NCBI RefSeq assembly: GCF_900110895.1
Contig: NZ_FOIQ01000001.1
Coordinates: 248,001 to 312,000, forward strand
Origin: Prevotella aff. ruminicola Tc2-24
GTDB taxonomy: Bacteria > Bacteroidota > Bacteroidia > Bacteroidales > Bacteroidaceae
DNA length: 64,000 bases
Direction of reading: 5' to 3'
Shown: positions 35,236 to 44,595 of the stretch, piece after piece
How positions within the stretch are numbered: the stretch's first letter is position 1
Layout of the letters: each line of letters starts with the position of its first letter
The notes under the pieces: generated by a model
Databases searched by the model: none
What the model was told of the DNA's origin: nothing
What the model saw: the letters and a program-made list of their open reading frames with translations, nothing else
Program-made: the position numbers and the translations under genes

Positions 35236-36069
35236 TTAAAGAGGGATGCAGGTTTTGAACGTGTCCTTCTTATCAAACACATCAAGACAGACAGGTTGGC
35301 GAAATAAGCCAAATAGACTGCTACCACTACCTGACATAGCAGCATAAACAGCTCCCATATCGTACAGACAGTCTTTGATAGCTCCTATCTCTGGATGAAG
35401 AGCAAAAACACTCTTCTCAAAGTCATTGGTAAGAACTTCACGCCAAGTATCCATTGGTTGCATGACGATATCTTTGCAATTCCAGACAGGACGGGTAGGG
35501 GTGATCAAAGAGAACGCTTCTTTCGTAGGAACGGGAATAGCAGGACGGACTACAGCCAGGTACCATCCGCTCAGATCTAAACTGATAGGCTGTAGTTTCT
35601 CTCCAATTCCCTCTGCATAACAAGGACGATTAACGATAAAAAAGGGACAGTCAGCCCCCAGACGTGTGGCGTAGGTAATCATCTGCTCTTCTGTTAATCC
35701 AAGTCCGAACAGATTGTTAAGCAGAGTGATCATAAACGCGCAGTCACTGGAACCTCCTCCCATACCTGCTTGAGTCGGTATACCTTTATAGAGATGCGCA
35801 TGTACACGGGGAAGATTTGGGAAGTCCTGTTTCAGAATATTATAAGCCCTGACCACCAGATTCTTTTGCTCATCACCCTCAATGTGGATGTTTGTTACTT
35901 TCAGATCACACTCAACGGTAGAGGGGAAAAGGGGATCCATCGGGAATACCTCTAGTCCGTCAGTAATTGGCACAGGATAGAAAACGGTCTCCAGATTGTG
36001 GTAACCGTCAGGACGCTTCTCAACAACGTTAAGACCGAGATTGATCTTTGCGATGGGCTGTGTAAACAT
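35236..36069 (-). CDS. ispE: 4-diphosphocytidyl-2-C-methyl-D-erythritol kinase
   Basis: 277 residues, a GHMP kinase. It phosphorylates the 2-OH of CDP-methylerythritol in the non-mevalonate isoprenoid pathway. The N-terminus AKINLGLNVVEKRPDGYHNLETVF carries the conserved Lys and the substrate His, the ATP-binding GHMP loop is PTQAGMGGGSSDCAF, and MSGSGSSLFGLF is the C-terminal motif. It is the last gene of the lon-tgt-lpt-DEAD-ispE operon, 19 bases after the helicase. Confidence 0.96.
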   Translation of the reverse strand: MFTQPIAKINLGLNVVEKRPDGYHNLETVFYPVPITDGLEVFPMDPLFPSTVECDLKVTNIHIEGDEQKNLVVRAYNILKQDFPNLPRVHAHLYKGIPTQAGMGGGSSDCAFMITLLNNLFGLGLTEEQMITYATRLGADCPFFIVNRPCYAEGIGEKLQPISLDLSGWYLAVVRPAIPVPTKEAFSLITPTRPVWNCKDIVMQPMDTWREVLTNDFEKSVFALHPEIGAIKDCLYDMGAVYAAMSGSGSSLFGLFRQPVCLDVFDKKDTFKTCIPL

Positions 36070-36088
36070 ATTGCTATCGTATTAACTG

Positions 36089-37399
36089 TCAGGCTTGTGG
36101 GGTCGCCCCATTATTCTTTTTCTGTCGACGGTGATTTTTCCGTTGCCCAGGTTTTTCTTGTTTTGTCTTCCCTTGGCTGTTCTTACCATTCCCACGACTG
36201 TGCCATCGACCATGTCGACGAGTGTTCGAGCGCTTCTTCTCGCGTTTCACGTATTCAGGTCCCTCTCCGAGACCTTCGGGCAGGGGAGTCTTCTCAACCT
36301 CCTTGCCTAAGAAATGCTCTATCTGCTGAAAACGGTAGATATCTACGTCACTCACAAATGTAATGGCCTGTCCGTCGCGATCGGCACGGGCAGTACGACC
36401 GATACGATGCACGTAATCCTCGGCATCATGCGGCACATCATAGTTAATGACCATACGGATATCATCGATATCTATACCACGGGCAACAATATCGGTAGCT
36501 ACCAATACATCGGTCTGTCCAGCTTTGAAGCGGTACATCACCTCATCACGCTCCTGCTGAGTCAGATCGCTGTGCATTTGATCACAGTTGATATGCATCT
36601 GCTTCAGACTCCGTCCAATCTCTTTGACTTTTTCCTTTTTACCAGAGAAGATAATTACACGTTTCAAGTCACCAGCCTTAAAAATATGGTTGATAATCTT
36701 CAACTTTTGGGGATCATAACAGATATATGCTGACTGTTGAATCTTCTCTGCAGGCTTTGAAACGGCAATCTTTACCTCTACAGGATCATGAAGCAGGGTG
36801 ACAGCGAGTTCACGGATCTTAGGCGGCATTGTTGCAGAGAACATGATACGCTGGCAAGAATCCGGCAACTCCTTCACAATCTTCATGATATCATCGATGA
36901 AGCCCATGTCGAGCATACGGTCAGCTTCGTCGAGCACAAAGAATGAGCATCGTGACAGATCGAGATTTCCCACCTTTAGATGACTAAGTAATCGCCCTGG
37001 GGTGGCGATGAGCATATCAGCACCTAGACGCATTCCTTTAAGTTCCTGTTCATAGCGTCCGCCATCGTTACCGCCATAGACAGCTACACTACTCACTCCG
37101 TCAAGATAGTAACCGAAGCCCTGCATGGCCTGGTCGATCTGTTGGGCAAGCTCACGGGTCGGTGACATTATAATACAATTGATGGCATCCTTGGGGTATT
37201 CTCCATCGTCAAGTTGTGACAAAATTGGTAGAAGATATGCCGCCGTCTTACCAGTACCCGTCTGAGCAACTCCCAATACATCGTATCCATCGAGGATTTC
37301 CGGGATGCACCGTTCCTGAATAGGCGTCATTTCATCGAAGCGCATGTCATAGAGCGCGTCGAGAATATTATCGTTCAAATATGTTTCTTCAAATTTCAT
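36089..37399 (-). CDS. DEAD-box RNA helicase (RhlE-like)
   Basis: 436 residues. It has a Q motif (MTPIQERCIPEIL), Walker A AQTGTGKT, PTRELAQQ, VLDEADRMLDMGF (DEAD), SATMP, and the second RecA domain with DVLVATDIVARGIDI and YVHRIGRTAR. The last 60 or so residues are a Lys/Arg/Gly/His tail, a likely RNA-binding extension. It unwinds RNA duplexes in ribosome assembly or cold adaptation. It lies between the LptF/G permease (gap 20) and ispE (gap 19). Confidence 0.95.
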   Translation of the reverse strand: MKFEETYLNDNILDALYDMRFDEMTPIQERCIPEILDGYDVLGVAQTGTGKTAAYLLPILSQLDDGEYPKDAINCIIMSPTRELAQQIDQAMQGFGYYLDGVSSVAVYGGNDGGRYEQELKGMRLGADMLIATPGRLLSHLKVGNLDLSRCSFFVLDEADRMLDMGFIDDIMKIVKELPDSCQRIMFSATMPPKIRELAVTLLHDPVEVKIAVSKPAEKIQQSAYICYDPQKLKIINHIFKAGDLKRVIIFSGKKEKVKEIGRSLKQMHINCDQMHSDLTQQERDEVMYRFKAGQTDVLVATDIVARGIDIDDIRMVINYDVPHDAEDYVHRIGRTARADRDGQAITFVSDVDIYRFQQIEHFLGKEVEKTPLPEGLGEGPEYVKREKKRSNTRRHGRWHSRGNGKNSQGKTKQEKPGQRKNHRRQKKNNGATPQA

Positions 37400-37419
37400 T
37401 CTTTAATCTTTCATTTTCA

Positions 37420-38619
37420 TCAATTCGGCGACTGTCTATAGCAGAAGTATGCAATGAACACATACAACAGATTAGGTATCCATGCAGCCAACATCGGTGG
37501 CGTGTCGGCATTGATAGCAAACGTGGAACTGACAGTCTGCAAGAGGATATACGAGAATGATAGCGCCAGTCCAATACCCAGATAGAGTCCCATGCCGCCT
37601 TTCCTTTTCCTACTGGATAGTGAGGCTCCGATAACGGTTAGGATAAACGAGGCAAAAGAGGTCGCTATTCGTTTGTGATACTCGACCTCATACTGCACGA
37701 CATTGCCCGATCCGCGTTCCGTCTGCTTGGAGATGTACTTTCGCAGTTCATTTGAGGTGAGAGTCTCCTGTTGTCCTTTCGAGAAAACCAAATCCATTGG
37801 CTCCATCTGTATCAACGTGTCCATCACCATTCCAGAGACAATCTCTTCACGTAATCCTTTCAAAGTACGAATCTTATAGTTCTGTGCCTTCCAGTGGTAT
37901 CGTTCGTCACTGATAGAGTCATATCGGATAGATGAAGCGGTCATATGACTCACTAGCTTTTTATTCTCAAACTTGTCGAGCGAGAAGCCATAGCCTGTCT
38001 TGGAACGGTCATCATACTGTTGTAGATACGCGATAACGCCAGGACCAACCATCAGCTGGACATTACTAGCTGACGTAACTCGCCTCTTGTTCTTGTATTT
38101 TGACTCAAACTCCATCTTTACCTGATTACCTTTGGGGATAACATACGCCCCCAGGTAGAAATTGACTGCTGCAATAAGAGCTGCAGAGAAGAGATAGGGC
38201 CGAAGAAGTCGCTTGAAGCTGACACCAGCAGCCAGCATCGCAATGATCTCACTGTTGCCTGCGAGTTTCGACGTGAAGAAGATTACGGAAATGAAAACGA
38301 ACAACGGTGAGAAGAGATTAGCGAAGTAGGGTACGAAATTGGCATAGTAATCAAAGATGATTGCCTTTGCGGGTGCTCCGTAGGTCGCAAACTTCGATAG
38401 ATTCTCATTGAAATCAAAGACAATGGATATGGAGATAATCAGAATGATGGAATAGACATACGTACCAATAAACTTCGTAATGATGTATCTGTCGAGACGA
38501 GTCAGATAAAGCTTCGGGTTCAGGAAGCGTAAGGGAGAAACCACTTTCCGTAGTGGCTCTTGTATCTTCTGCCACAACGTTTTCAGATAGGCAGTCATCG
38601 TCTTTAATTGCTCTTTCAT
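37420..38619 (-). CDS. LptF/LptG-family lipopolysaccharide export permease
   Basis: 399 residues from the ATG at 38619, whose ATGA overlaps the tgt stop. Three transmembrane helices at the N-side (YIITKFIGTYVYSIILIISISIVFDF; FANLFSPLFVFISVIFFTSKLAG; PYLFSAALIAAVNFYLGAY) are followed by a periplasmic beta-jellyroll (about 170-290) and three C-terminal helices ending FIAYFCYRQSPN. With LptB it extracts LPS from the inner membrane and passes it to LptC/A. F or G cannot be decided, and no second permease is in this operon. Confidence 0.93.
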   Translation of the reverse strand: MKEQLKTMTAYLKTLWQKIQEPLRKVVSPLRFLNPKLYLTRLDRYIITKFIGTYVYSIILIISISIVFDFNENLSKFATYGAPAKAIIFDYYANFVPYFANLFSPLFVFISVIFFTSKLAGNSEIIAMLAAGVSFKRLLRPYLFSAALIAAVNFYLGAYVIPKGNQVKMEFESKYKNKRRVTSASNVQLMVGPGVIAYLQQYDDRSKTGYGFSLDKFENKKLVSHMTASSIRYDSISDERYHWKAQNYKIRTLKGLREEIVSGMVMDTLIQMEPMDLVFSKGQQETLTSNELRKYISKQTERGSGNVVQYEVEYHKRIATSFASFILTVIGASLSSRKRKGGMGLYLGIGLALSFSYILLQTVSSTFAINADTPPMLAAWIPNLLYVFIAYFCYRQSPN

Positions 38620-39743
38620 CTGCGTTTCCCTAATTGTTCGATAACGGAACGTTTCCATTGTACGAAGTCACCTGCGATAATGTGCTGACGCGCATCTGTG
38701 ACTAGTCGTAGATAGAAGGCGAGATTATGGATGCTAGCAATCTGCATGGCCAATAACTCCTGTGCCTTGAAAAGATGGTGCAGGTAGGCTTTTGTATGAA
38801 TGCGGTCAATCTCACAACCTTCAGGGTCGATTGGTGAGAAATCATCTTCCCATTTCTTATTGCGCATGTTCATGGTTCCCTCATAAGTAAAGAGCATGGC
38901 ATTACGCCCATTGCGTGTAGGCATCACACAGTCGAACATGTCAACACCGCGCTCAATACCCTCCAAGATATTCTGTGGAGTACCCACTCCCATCAAGTAA
39001 CGAGGCTTGTCTTTCGGTAGAATCTCGTTCACCACCTCAATCATCTCATACATCACCTCGGTAGGCTCACCAACGGCCAGACCGCCGATAGCGTTTCCGT
39101 CCGCCCCGATATCGGCCACATGTTTGGCCGCTTCACGACGGAGATCTTTATACGTACATCCCTGAACAATGGGGAATAGACTCTGCTCATAACCGTATAA
39201 TGGTTCAGTCTCACGGAAACGCTTCACGCAGCGTTCCAACCACCGCTGGGTAAGGTGGAGACTGTTCTTGGCATACTGGTAATCGCTTTGTCCCGGTGGA
39301 CACTCATCAAAAGCCATCATGATATCTGCACCAATGGCACGTTCGGTGTCCATCACGTTCTCCGGAGTAAAGAAATGCTTCGAACCGTCAATATGACTAC
39401 GGAACTCACATCCCTCTTCGCGGAGTTTCCTGATGCCTGTTAAGGAGAAAACCTGAAAGCCACCGGAGTCGGTGAGAATCGGACGATCCCATGTATTGAA
39501 CTGATGCAGACCGCCTGCTTTCTTAAGAATATCCAATCCCGGACGGAGATAGAGATGATAGGTGTTGCCTAGAATGATCTGCGCTTTAACTTGATCGCGT
39601 AATTCACTGAAATGCACACCTTTGACAGTACCTGCCGTGCCGACAGGCATAAAGATCGGAGTCTGAATGGGACCATGAGCGGTCTGTATCAGACCAGCCC
39701 GAGCGTCACTCGCATTGTCTCTGTATTGAACCTCAAATGTCAT
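38616..39743 (-). CDS. tgt: Queuine tRNA-ribosyltransferase with reduced zinc site
   Basis: 375 residues. It exchanges guanine-34 for a queuosine precursor in GUN-anticodon tRNAs. The general acid is Asp92 (ILTDSGGFQVF), the nucleophile Asp271 (DMFDCVMPTRNGR), and the substrate loop GGLAVGEP. The zinc site of typical bacterial Tgt (CxCxxC plus His) is broken here: the region reads PEGCEIDRIHTK, keeping a single Cys310, while His339 (IASIHNLAFYL) is still present. It overlaps lon and the Lpt permease by 4 bases on each side. Confidence 0.95.
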   Translation of the reverse strand: MTFEVQYRDNASDARAGLIQTAHGPIQTPIFMPVGTAGTVKGVHFSELRDQVKAQIILGNTYHLYLRPGLDILKKAGGLHQFNTWDRPILTDSGGFQVFSLTGIRKLREEGCEFRSHIDGSKHFFTPENVMDTERAIGADIMMAFDECPPGQSDYQYAKNSLHLTQRWLERCVKRFRETEPLYGYEQSLFPIVQGCTYKDLRREAAKHVADIGADGNAIGGLAVGEPTEVMYEMIEVVNEILPKDKPRYLMGVGTPQNILEGIERGVDMFDCVMPTRNGRNAMLFTYEGTMNMRNKKWEDDFSPIDPEGCEIDRIHTKAYLHHLFKAQELLAMQIASIHNLAFYLRLVTDARQHIIAGDFVQWKRSVIEQLGKRR

Positions 39744-42190
39744 TTCTTCTCTTCTTCCTTTATGCTGAAGTCAAGCGGATGCTTCACTATCTCCTTCGTA
39801 AGGGCAAAGTCCCACACATCTTGCACATTCTCCACATAGTGGAAAGTGACCCCCTTCAGATAGACATCGGGAATCTCATTGATATCTTTCTCATTCTCAC
39901 GACACATCACGATATCAGTGATACCCGCACGCTTGGCTGCAAGAATCTTCTCTTTGATACCGCCTACAGGCAACACCTTTCCACGAAGGGTGATCTCTCC
40001 TGTCATGGCTGTGTTCTTTCGTACCTTGCGCTGGGTGAGAGCAGAGGCGATAGAAGTGGCGATTGTGATACCTGCCGACGGACCATCCTTCGGGGTGGCA
40101 CCTTCTGGCACATGGATATGGATATTCCAGTTGTCAAAGATCCGATAATCGATGTTCAGGAGATCGGCATGTGCCTTCACATATTCCAGTGCAAGAATGG
40201 CCGACTCTTTCATCACATCACCGAGATTTCCTGTTAGCGTAAGCTTCGAACCTTTTCCCTTTGACAACGAGGTCTCGATAAAGAGGATCTCACCACCCAC
40301 ACTCGTCCAGGCCAGACCAGTCACAACACCGGCATAGTCGTTGCCCTGGTAGATATCACGATAGAATGGTGGCTTGCCTAACAGTCCCTCCAGTTCATTA
40401 GGAGTAATCTTCTGATAATCGTCGCTGCCATCCAACTGTCGTTTATAGGCAATCTTTCGAAGAGCCTTGTCGATCTGCTTCTCCAACTGACGGACACCGC
40501 TCTCACGTGTATAGCGCTCGATGATCATCTCAATGGCTGATTTGTTGAATGTCGGTTTGGGCTTGGAGAGATTCAGGCCTGTATTCTCCAACTCACGGGG
40601 GATGAGATGACGCTTGGCAATCTCAATCTTCTCCTCTGTAATATAGCCGCTCACCTCGATAATCTCCATACGGTCAAGAAGTGGACGCGGTATTGTGCCG
40701 AGATTATTGGCCGTAGCAATGAAGAGAACCTTGGACAGGTCATAGTCTACATCGAGGTAATTGTCGTGAAAAGCATTGTTCTGCTCAGGGTCAAGCACTT
40801 CCAGAAGAGCACTGGCAGGATCACCATTCTGGGTCATCTGTGTCACTTTGTCAATCTCGTCCAGGATGAACACCGGATTAGAACTGCCGGCTTTCTGAAT
40901 GCTTTTAATGATTCGACCAGGCATGGCGCCAATATATGTACGACGGTGTCCACGGATTTCTGCCTCGTCATGGAGACCGCCGAGAGACACACGCACATAC
41001 TTGCGTTTCATAGCTGCGGCGATAGACTTGCCCAGGGATGTCTTTCCAACGCCCGGAGGACCGTACAGACAGATGATGGGACTCTTCAGATCGCCACGCA
41101 GAGCCAGTACTGCCATATACTCGAGGATACGCTCTTTTACTTTCTCCATGCCATAGTGGTCATGATCAAGAATTTTCTGAGCACGCTGCAGGTTCAGATC
41201 GTCCTTTGTATATTCTCCCCATGGCAGACTGACCAACGTCTGAAGATAGGTCAACTGCACATTGAATTCCGGGCTTTGTGCATTGAGATTATCCAACTTG
41301 TCGACTTCCTTATAGAAGGTCTTTGCCACTTCCGAAGGCCAATGTTTCTTCTCGGCCTTGTTCATTAGCTCTATCTTCTCCATCGACTCCCCGGTACCCA
41401 TCTCTGCTTGCATGTTCTTGATCTGCTGCTGCAGAAAATAGTTACGCTGCTGTTCGTCAATGTCCTCACGTGTTTTATTACGGATATCTGCTTTGAGGTT
41501 CTGGAGATTAATCTCACGGTTGATGATCTTCATCGTCTCGAAAAGACGCGTCTTGACCGTCTCTGCCGTCAGCAAGTTCATTTTCTCCTTCATGCTGAAT
41601 GGCATATTACAACAGACGAAGTTCAATGCCATGAAATCGTTAGAGATATTTTTGATGGCAAACGAAGCCTCGTCAGGAATCTCCTCTGTCACATTGATGT
41701 ATTCTCCTACCAGTTCACGGAGGTTATCCATGGCAGTTTTGAACTCCCTGTCGTTCTTTTCGGGTTCAATATCAGGAACAGCCTCCACCTCACCTTCAAG
41801 GTATGGGAGCGATTTCACAAGCGTATTCAGGCGCATGCGTCCCATTGCCTGTACGATTGCTGTAATGTTTCCATTCGGGAGTGTCAACTGCTTGACAACA
41901 CGTCCATAAACGCCATATTCATGAAGATCATCCTGTAATGGTGTCTCTACGTCAGGGTCACGCTGACTGAGCACACCGATAATCTGGCCTTTCTTCTCTG
42001 CTTTTCTGATGAGTTTCTTGCTTGACTCTCGTCCAATCAGGATGGGAGAGACAACACCAGGGAAAAGAACCAGATTACGGACTGGCAAGATAGGAACTGA
42101 CTCGGGCATTTTCACGTTAAAGAAATCCTGAAAATCTCCGTCAATGTCAGCAATCATCTGGAATGCCGAATTTTTATTCTGATTACTCAT
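39740..42190 (-). CDS. lon: ATP-dependent Lon protease
   Basis: 816 residues. It has an N-terminal substrate-binding domain (about 30-230, [16 protein letters not shown]), a helical linker, the AAA+ module with Walker [14 protein letters not shown], Walker [10 protein letters not shown], and sensor residues around [12 protein letters not shown]. The serine-lysine protease domain has [15 protein letters not shown] (Ser nucleophile) and [14 protein letters not shown] (Lys). It degrades misfolded and regulatory proteins in the cytosol. It is first in the operon, and its -7 box is at 42228-42235. Confidence 0.97.
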   Translation of the reverse strand: MSNQNKNSAFQMIADIDGDFQDFFNVKMPESVPILPVRNLVLFPGVVSPILIGRESSKKLIRKAEKKGQIIGVLSQRDPDVETPLQDDLHEYGVYGRVVKQLTLPNGNITAIVQAMGRMRLNTLVKSLPYLEGEVEAVPDIEPEKNDREFKTAMDNLRELVGEYINVTEEIPDEASFAIKNISNDFMALNFVCCNMPFSMKEKMNLLTAETVKTRLFETMKIINREINLQNLKADIRNKTREDIDEQQRNYFLQQQIKNMQAEMGTGESMEKIELMNKAEKKHWPSEVAKTFYKEVDKLDNLNAQSPEFNVQLTYLQTLVSLPWGEYTKDDLNLQRAQKILDHDHYGMEKVKERILEYMAVLALRGDLKSPIICLYGPPGVGKTSLGKSIAAAMKRKYVRVSLGGLHDEAEIRGHRRTYIGAMPGRIIKSIQKAGSSNPVFILDEIDKVTQMTQNGDPASALLEVLDPEQNNAFHDNYLDVDYDLSKVLFIATANNLGTIPRPLLDRMEIIEVSGYITEEKIEIAKRHLIPRELENTGLNLSKPKPTFNKSAIEMIIERYTRESGVRQLEKQIDKALRKIAYKRQLDGSDDYQKITPNELEGLLGKPPFYRDIYQGNDYAGVVTGLAWTSVGGEILFIETSLSKGKGSKLTLTGNLGDVMKESAILALEYVKAHADLLNIDYRIFDNWNIHIHVPEGATPKDGPSAGITIATSIASALTQRKVRKNTAMTGEITLRGKVLPVGGIKEKILAAKRAGITDIVMCRENEKDINEIPDVYLKGVTFHYVENVQDVWDFALTKEIVKHPLDFSIKEEEKK

Positions 42191-42227
42191 GTTTCGTTTA
42201 ATCTTATTCTATTAGCGAATTTGGGTG

Positions 42228-42235
42228 CAAAGGTA
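42228..42235 (-). promoter_or_regulatory. -7 element of the lon operon
   Basis: TACCTTTG on the minus strand, 38 bases before the lon start. No matching -33 TTG is seen. I see no heat-shock-type element either. Confidence 0.55.
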
Positions 42236-42288
42236 CTAAAATTAATTAAGAATGAAGAATGAAGGATTAAGAATTAACAAATTATTCG

Positions 42289-42296
42289 TAACTTTG
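42289..42296 (+). promoter_or_regulatory. -7 element before the tRNA methyltransferase gene
   Basis: TAACTTTG at 42289-42296, with the start codon at 42329. The stretch just before it (42241-42282) is an A/T-rich run of GAATGAAG/GAATGAAGG/GATTAAGAATTAAC words. Confidence 0.55.
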
Positions 42297-42328
42297 TGGC
42301 GAAAAAGATGCATTTGTAAGAAACTTTA

Positions 42329-43036
42329 ATGTCGAACGATTATTTTCAATTCCGACAATTCCGAATTCGTCAACAGCGATGTGCCATGAAAGTGGGTACT
42401 GACGGGACACTGCTTGGCTCCTGGGCACAGACGCCGATGCCACGTTGTCGAATCCTTGATATTGGCACTGGTACTGGTCTGATTGCCTTGATGATGGCCC
42501 AACGTTTTCCTGAATCATCAGTTATGGGGATCGACATAGATGCCGAAGCCGTTGCTCAGGCACAGGAGAATGTTGAGGAATCACCTTTCGCACAGCGGAT
42601 AACCATTCGGCAGGCTGATGTTCTGCAGTTCGACGACGAAGGGAAATTTGATGCTATCGTCTGTAATCCTCCGTATTTCGTAAATGCCCTGACATGTCCT
42701 GACCAGCAACGTACCACTGCGCGTCATACTGTTAGCCTCTCTTACGAAGGACTTATGCAGAGGGTTGCCAGACTACTGACTACAGAGGGGCTGTTTTCTG
42801 TGGTGATACCCGTAGATAGTCGCTCTGCACTTGAAACGGCAGCCTACTTAAACGGCTTATTTCTAAGTCGTGTCTGTATGGTCAAAACGACGCCTCGTAA
42901 GGCACCGAAGCGTTGCATGATTGAATTTGTAAAACACATTAAAAATGAAATAGATATAGAAGATGGAATTATTGAAGAAGCACCATGTGTTAGGAGTGAT
43001 TGGTATCAACGTCTGACTGCTGAATTCTATCTCTAA
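42329..43036 (+). CDS. tRNA1(Val) A37 N6-methyltransferase family protein (TrmN6/YfiC-like)
   Basis: 235 residues. It starts with FQFRQFRIRQQRCAMKVGTDGTLLGSW, typical of TrmN6. The SAM-binding motif is DIGTGTGLIALMMAQ, with acidic VMGIDIDAEAV, and the adenine-N6 catalytic motif is NPPYF. It methylates N6 of A37 in a tRNA. The next gene starts 11 bases later. Confidence 0.93.
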   Translation: MSNDYFQFRQFRIRQQRCAMKVGTDGTLLGSWAQTPMPRCRILDIGTGTGLIALMMAQRFPESSVMGIDIDAEAVAQAQENVEESPFAQRITIRQADVLQFDDEGKFDAIVCNPPYFVNALTCPDQQRTTARHTVSLSYEGLMQRVARLLTTEGLFSVVIPVDSRSALETAAYLNGLFLSRVCMVKTTPRKAPKRCMIEFVKHIKNEIDIEDGIIEEAPCVRSDWYQRLTAEFYL

Positions 43037-43047
43037 GATGTTTTAAT

Positions 43048-43815
43048 ATGAAAGTGACTGTAATACAACTGGACATCGAGTGGGGGAGTCCGTCGGAGAA
43101 TATCCGCAGGGTAGAGCAACTGATGGCAAAGGCCCCCAGCAGTGATCTATATGTTCTGCCAGAGATGTGGAACACTGGATTTGTCACGGAACCCCAAGGT
43201 ATTGCTGAGGATGAAGGTGAGAGTCCCTCTCTTGAATGGATGCGTACTACGGCAAAGGAACGACATTGTGCCATTGTGGGTAGTATGGCCGTCAGAACTG
43301 CCGATGGAATCTATCGAAACAGACATTATTTTGTGAATGGTAAGAATCATTCAGTTGAATATTATGATAAACACCATCTGTTCAAATATGGCAAGGAAGA
43401 CCTGTTCTATACAGCAGGCGAGACACCAACGGTTGTTGAATACGAGGGATTCCGACTGTTGTTGCTCACATGTTATGACCTACGTTTTCCTGTGTGGTGC
43501 CGTTATTCAGATGCTCAGAACTATGATGCGATTGTTATTGGGGCCAGCTGGTCAGAAAAACGCCAGAATACTTGGCAGATTCTGACTCGCGCCAGAGCTA
43601 TGGAAAACCAGGCCTATGTCATTGCGTGTAATCGTGTTGGTGACGATGCTGATGGACATTATCGCGGATTGAGTGCCATTATCAGTCCAATTGGAAAGAC
43701 ACTGGCTGCTTGCAGACAAAACACTGCAGATGTTGCATCATTTGAACTGGATTTGGAATCGCTCCGCCATTATCGTAGAAAATTCCGAGTTTTAGACGAT
43801 CGCGATATCCTATAG
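43048..43815 (+). CDS. Nitrilase-superfamily amidohydrolase (omega-amidase-like, YafV type)
   Basis: 255 residues. The catalytic triad is visible: Glu in LYVLPEMWNTGF, Lys in DKHHLFKYGKED, and Cys in LLTCYDLRFPVW. The last motif and the FVTEP segment match omega-amidases, which turn alpha-ketoglutaramate or alpha-ketosuccinamate into the 2-oxo acid and ammonia, cleaning up transaminase by-products. It is probably co-transcribed with the tRNA methyltransferase gene. Confidence 0.92.
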   Translation: MKVTVIQLDIEWGSPSENIRRVEQLMAKAPSSDLYVLPEMWNTGFVTEPQGIAEDEGESPSLEWMRTTAKERHCAIVGSMAVRTADGIYRNRHYFVNGKNHSVEYYDKHHLFKYGKEDLFYTAGETPTVVEYEGFRLLLLTCYDLRFPVWCRYSDAQNYDAIVIGASWSEKRQNTWQILTRARAMENQAYVIACNRVGDDADGHYRGLSAIISPIGKTLAACRQNTADVASFELDLESLRHYRRKFRVLDDRDIL

Positions 43816-43828
43816 CTGACTCTGGAGG

Positions 43829-43884
43829 TTTCCTCGGAGCAAAGTGGGACTTTCCTCGGAGGAAACTCGGACTTTCCCCGGCAT
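43829..43884. repeat. Degenerate 22-bp tandem repeat, 2.5 copies
   Basis: Units start at 43829, 43851 and 43873 with a 22-base period. The first two agree at 19 of 22 positions and the third is a partial TTTCCCCGGC. Each contains TTTCCTCGGAGGAAA-like palindromic sequence. It lies in the convergent gap between the amidohydrolase and the DUF3127 gene. Confidence 0.8.
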
Positions 43885-43975
43885 ATAATTTTTGAAGGTA
43901 CGGACTAAACCTTCTTTGGATTAGAATCGGCATTATGATAAATAAAAGAAACGAGAACCAACCCACTTCATACAA

Positions 43976-44015
43976 AAAGCGTGCTATGTTCTTATCAAAT
44001 AACACAGCACGCTTT
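43976..44015. terminator. Bidirectional terminator between convergent genes
   Basis: AAAGCGTGCT (43976-43985) pairs perfectly with AGCACGCTTT (44006-44015), with inner TGTT/AACA pairing, giving an A-rich/T-rich-flanked hairpin usable in both directions. It serves the amidohydrolase (plus) and the DUF3127 gene (minus). Confidence 0.82.
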
Positions 44016-44032
44016 AAATGATTTCTTAAATA

Positions 44033-44428
44033 TTAAAATGGCAGGTCGTCAGCACTGCCCTCACCAGCAGGCTCTTGTGCTGGAGGGAATGGTGCTGTTG
44101 CTCCTGTCGGTGGGAATGGCGCAGCCTGAGGTGCACCAGCTACGGGCTGTTGAACTTGACCACGAATCACGTTATAAGCACGGATATCATTGAACCAACG
44201 TCCATTAAACTCATGGGCATCGATATCGAACTGCACAGTAAGATCCTCTCCCTGTTGGATGTTGAACTGTTTGATGCGATCCTCGCCAAAGATCCTGAAG
44301 AGACACTTTTTAGGATACTGGCCGGGCACTTCGATCACATAGTCTTGCGACATCCATGAGTTGCCTGTACGTGCTGACACACCGCTCTGGGCAGGCATCA
44401 CGGCAATAATTCTACCTGTTAATTCCAT
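44033..44428 (-). CDS. DUF3127 protein with SSB-like C-terminal tail
   Basis: 131 residues. The N-terminal 95 residues are the DUF3127 domain (MELTGRIIAVMPAQSGVSARTG, VIEVPGQYPKKCLFRIFGEDRIKQF, GRWFNDIRAYNV), predicted to be a small OB-like barrel. A Pro/Ala/Gln linker then leads to the acidic-hydrophobic tip SADDLPF, like the tip of single-stranded DNA-binding proteins that recruits repair and replication enzymes. It is small and monocistronic, divergent from dnaN. A nucleic-acid role is inferred, not shown. Confidence 0.88.
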   Translation of the reverse strand: MELTGRIIAVMPAQSGVSARTGNSWMSQDYVIEVPGQYPKKCLFRIFGEDRIKQFNIQQGEDLTVQFDIDAHEFNGRWFNDIRAYNVIRGQVQQPVAGAPQAAPFPPTGATAPFPPAQEPAGEGSADDLPF

Positions 44429-44517
44429 TTCAATTGTTTTTATTTGTTGATTTTTTCGTTTTCACGTGGCGAAATTACTAAAAATAGTTTGAATCGCATC
44501 ATTTTCTCCTAAAAATT

Positions 44518-44548
44518 TTGTTGATTACAACGTTTTTTTGTAATTTTG
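44518..44548 (+). promoter_or_regulatory. Promoter of the dnaN operon
   Basis: TTTTG with TTG at 44518-44520, 20 bases, TAATTTTG (44541-44548). The start codon is at 44596. Confidence 0.78.
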
Positions 44549-44595
44549 TGCTCAATTATATAAGTTGTAATTAAGAACAAAATAACTATAAAATT

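Noticed and set aside
43829..43884. CRISPR array
   Set aside because: The 22-base units are directly tandem with no spacers and only 2.5 copies; no cas genes are nearby.
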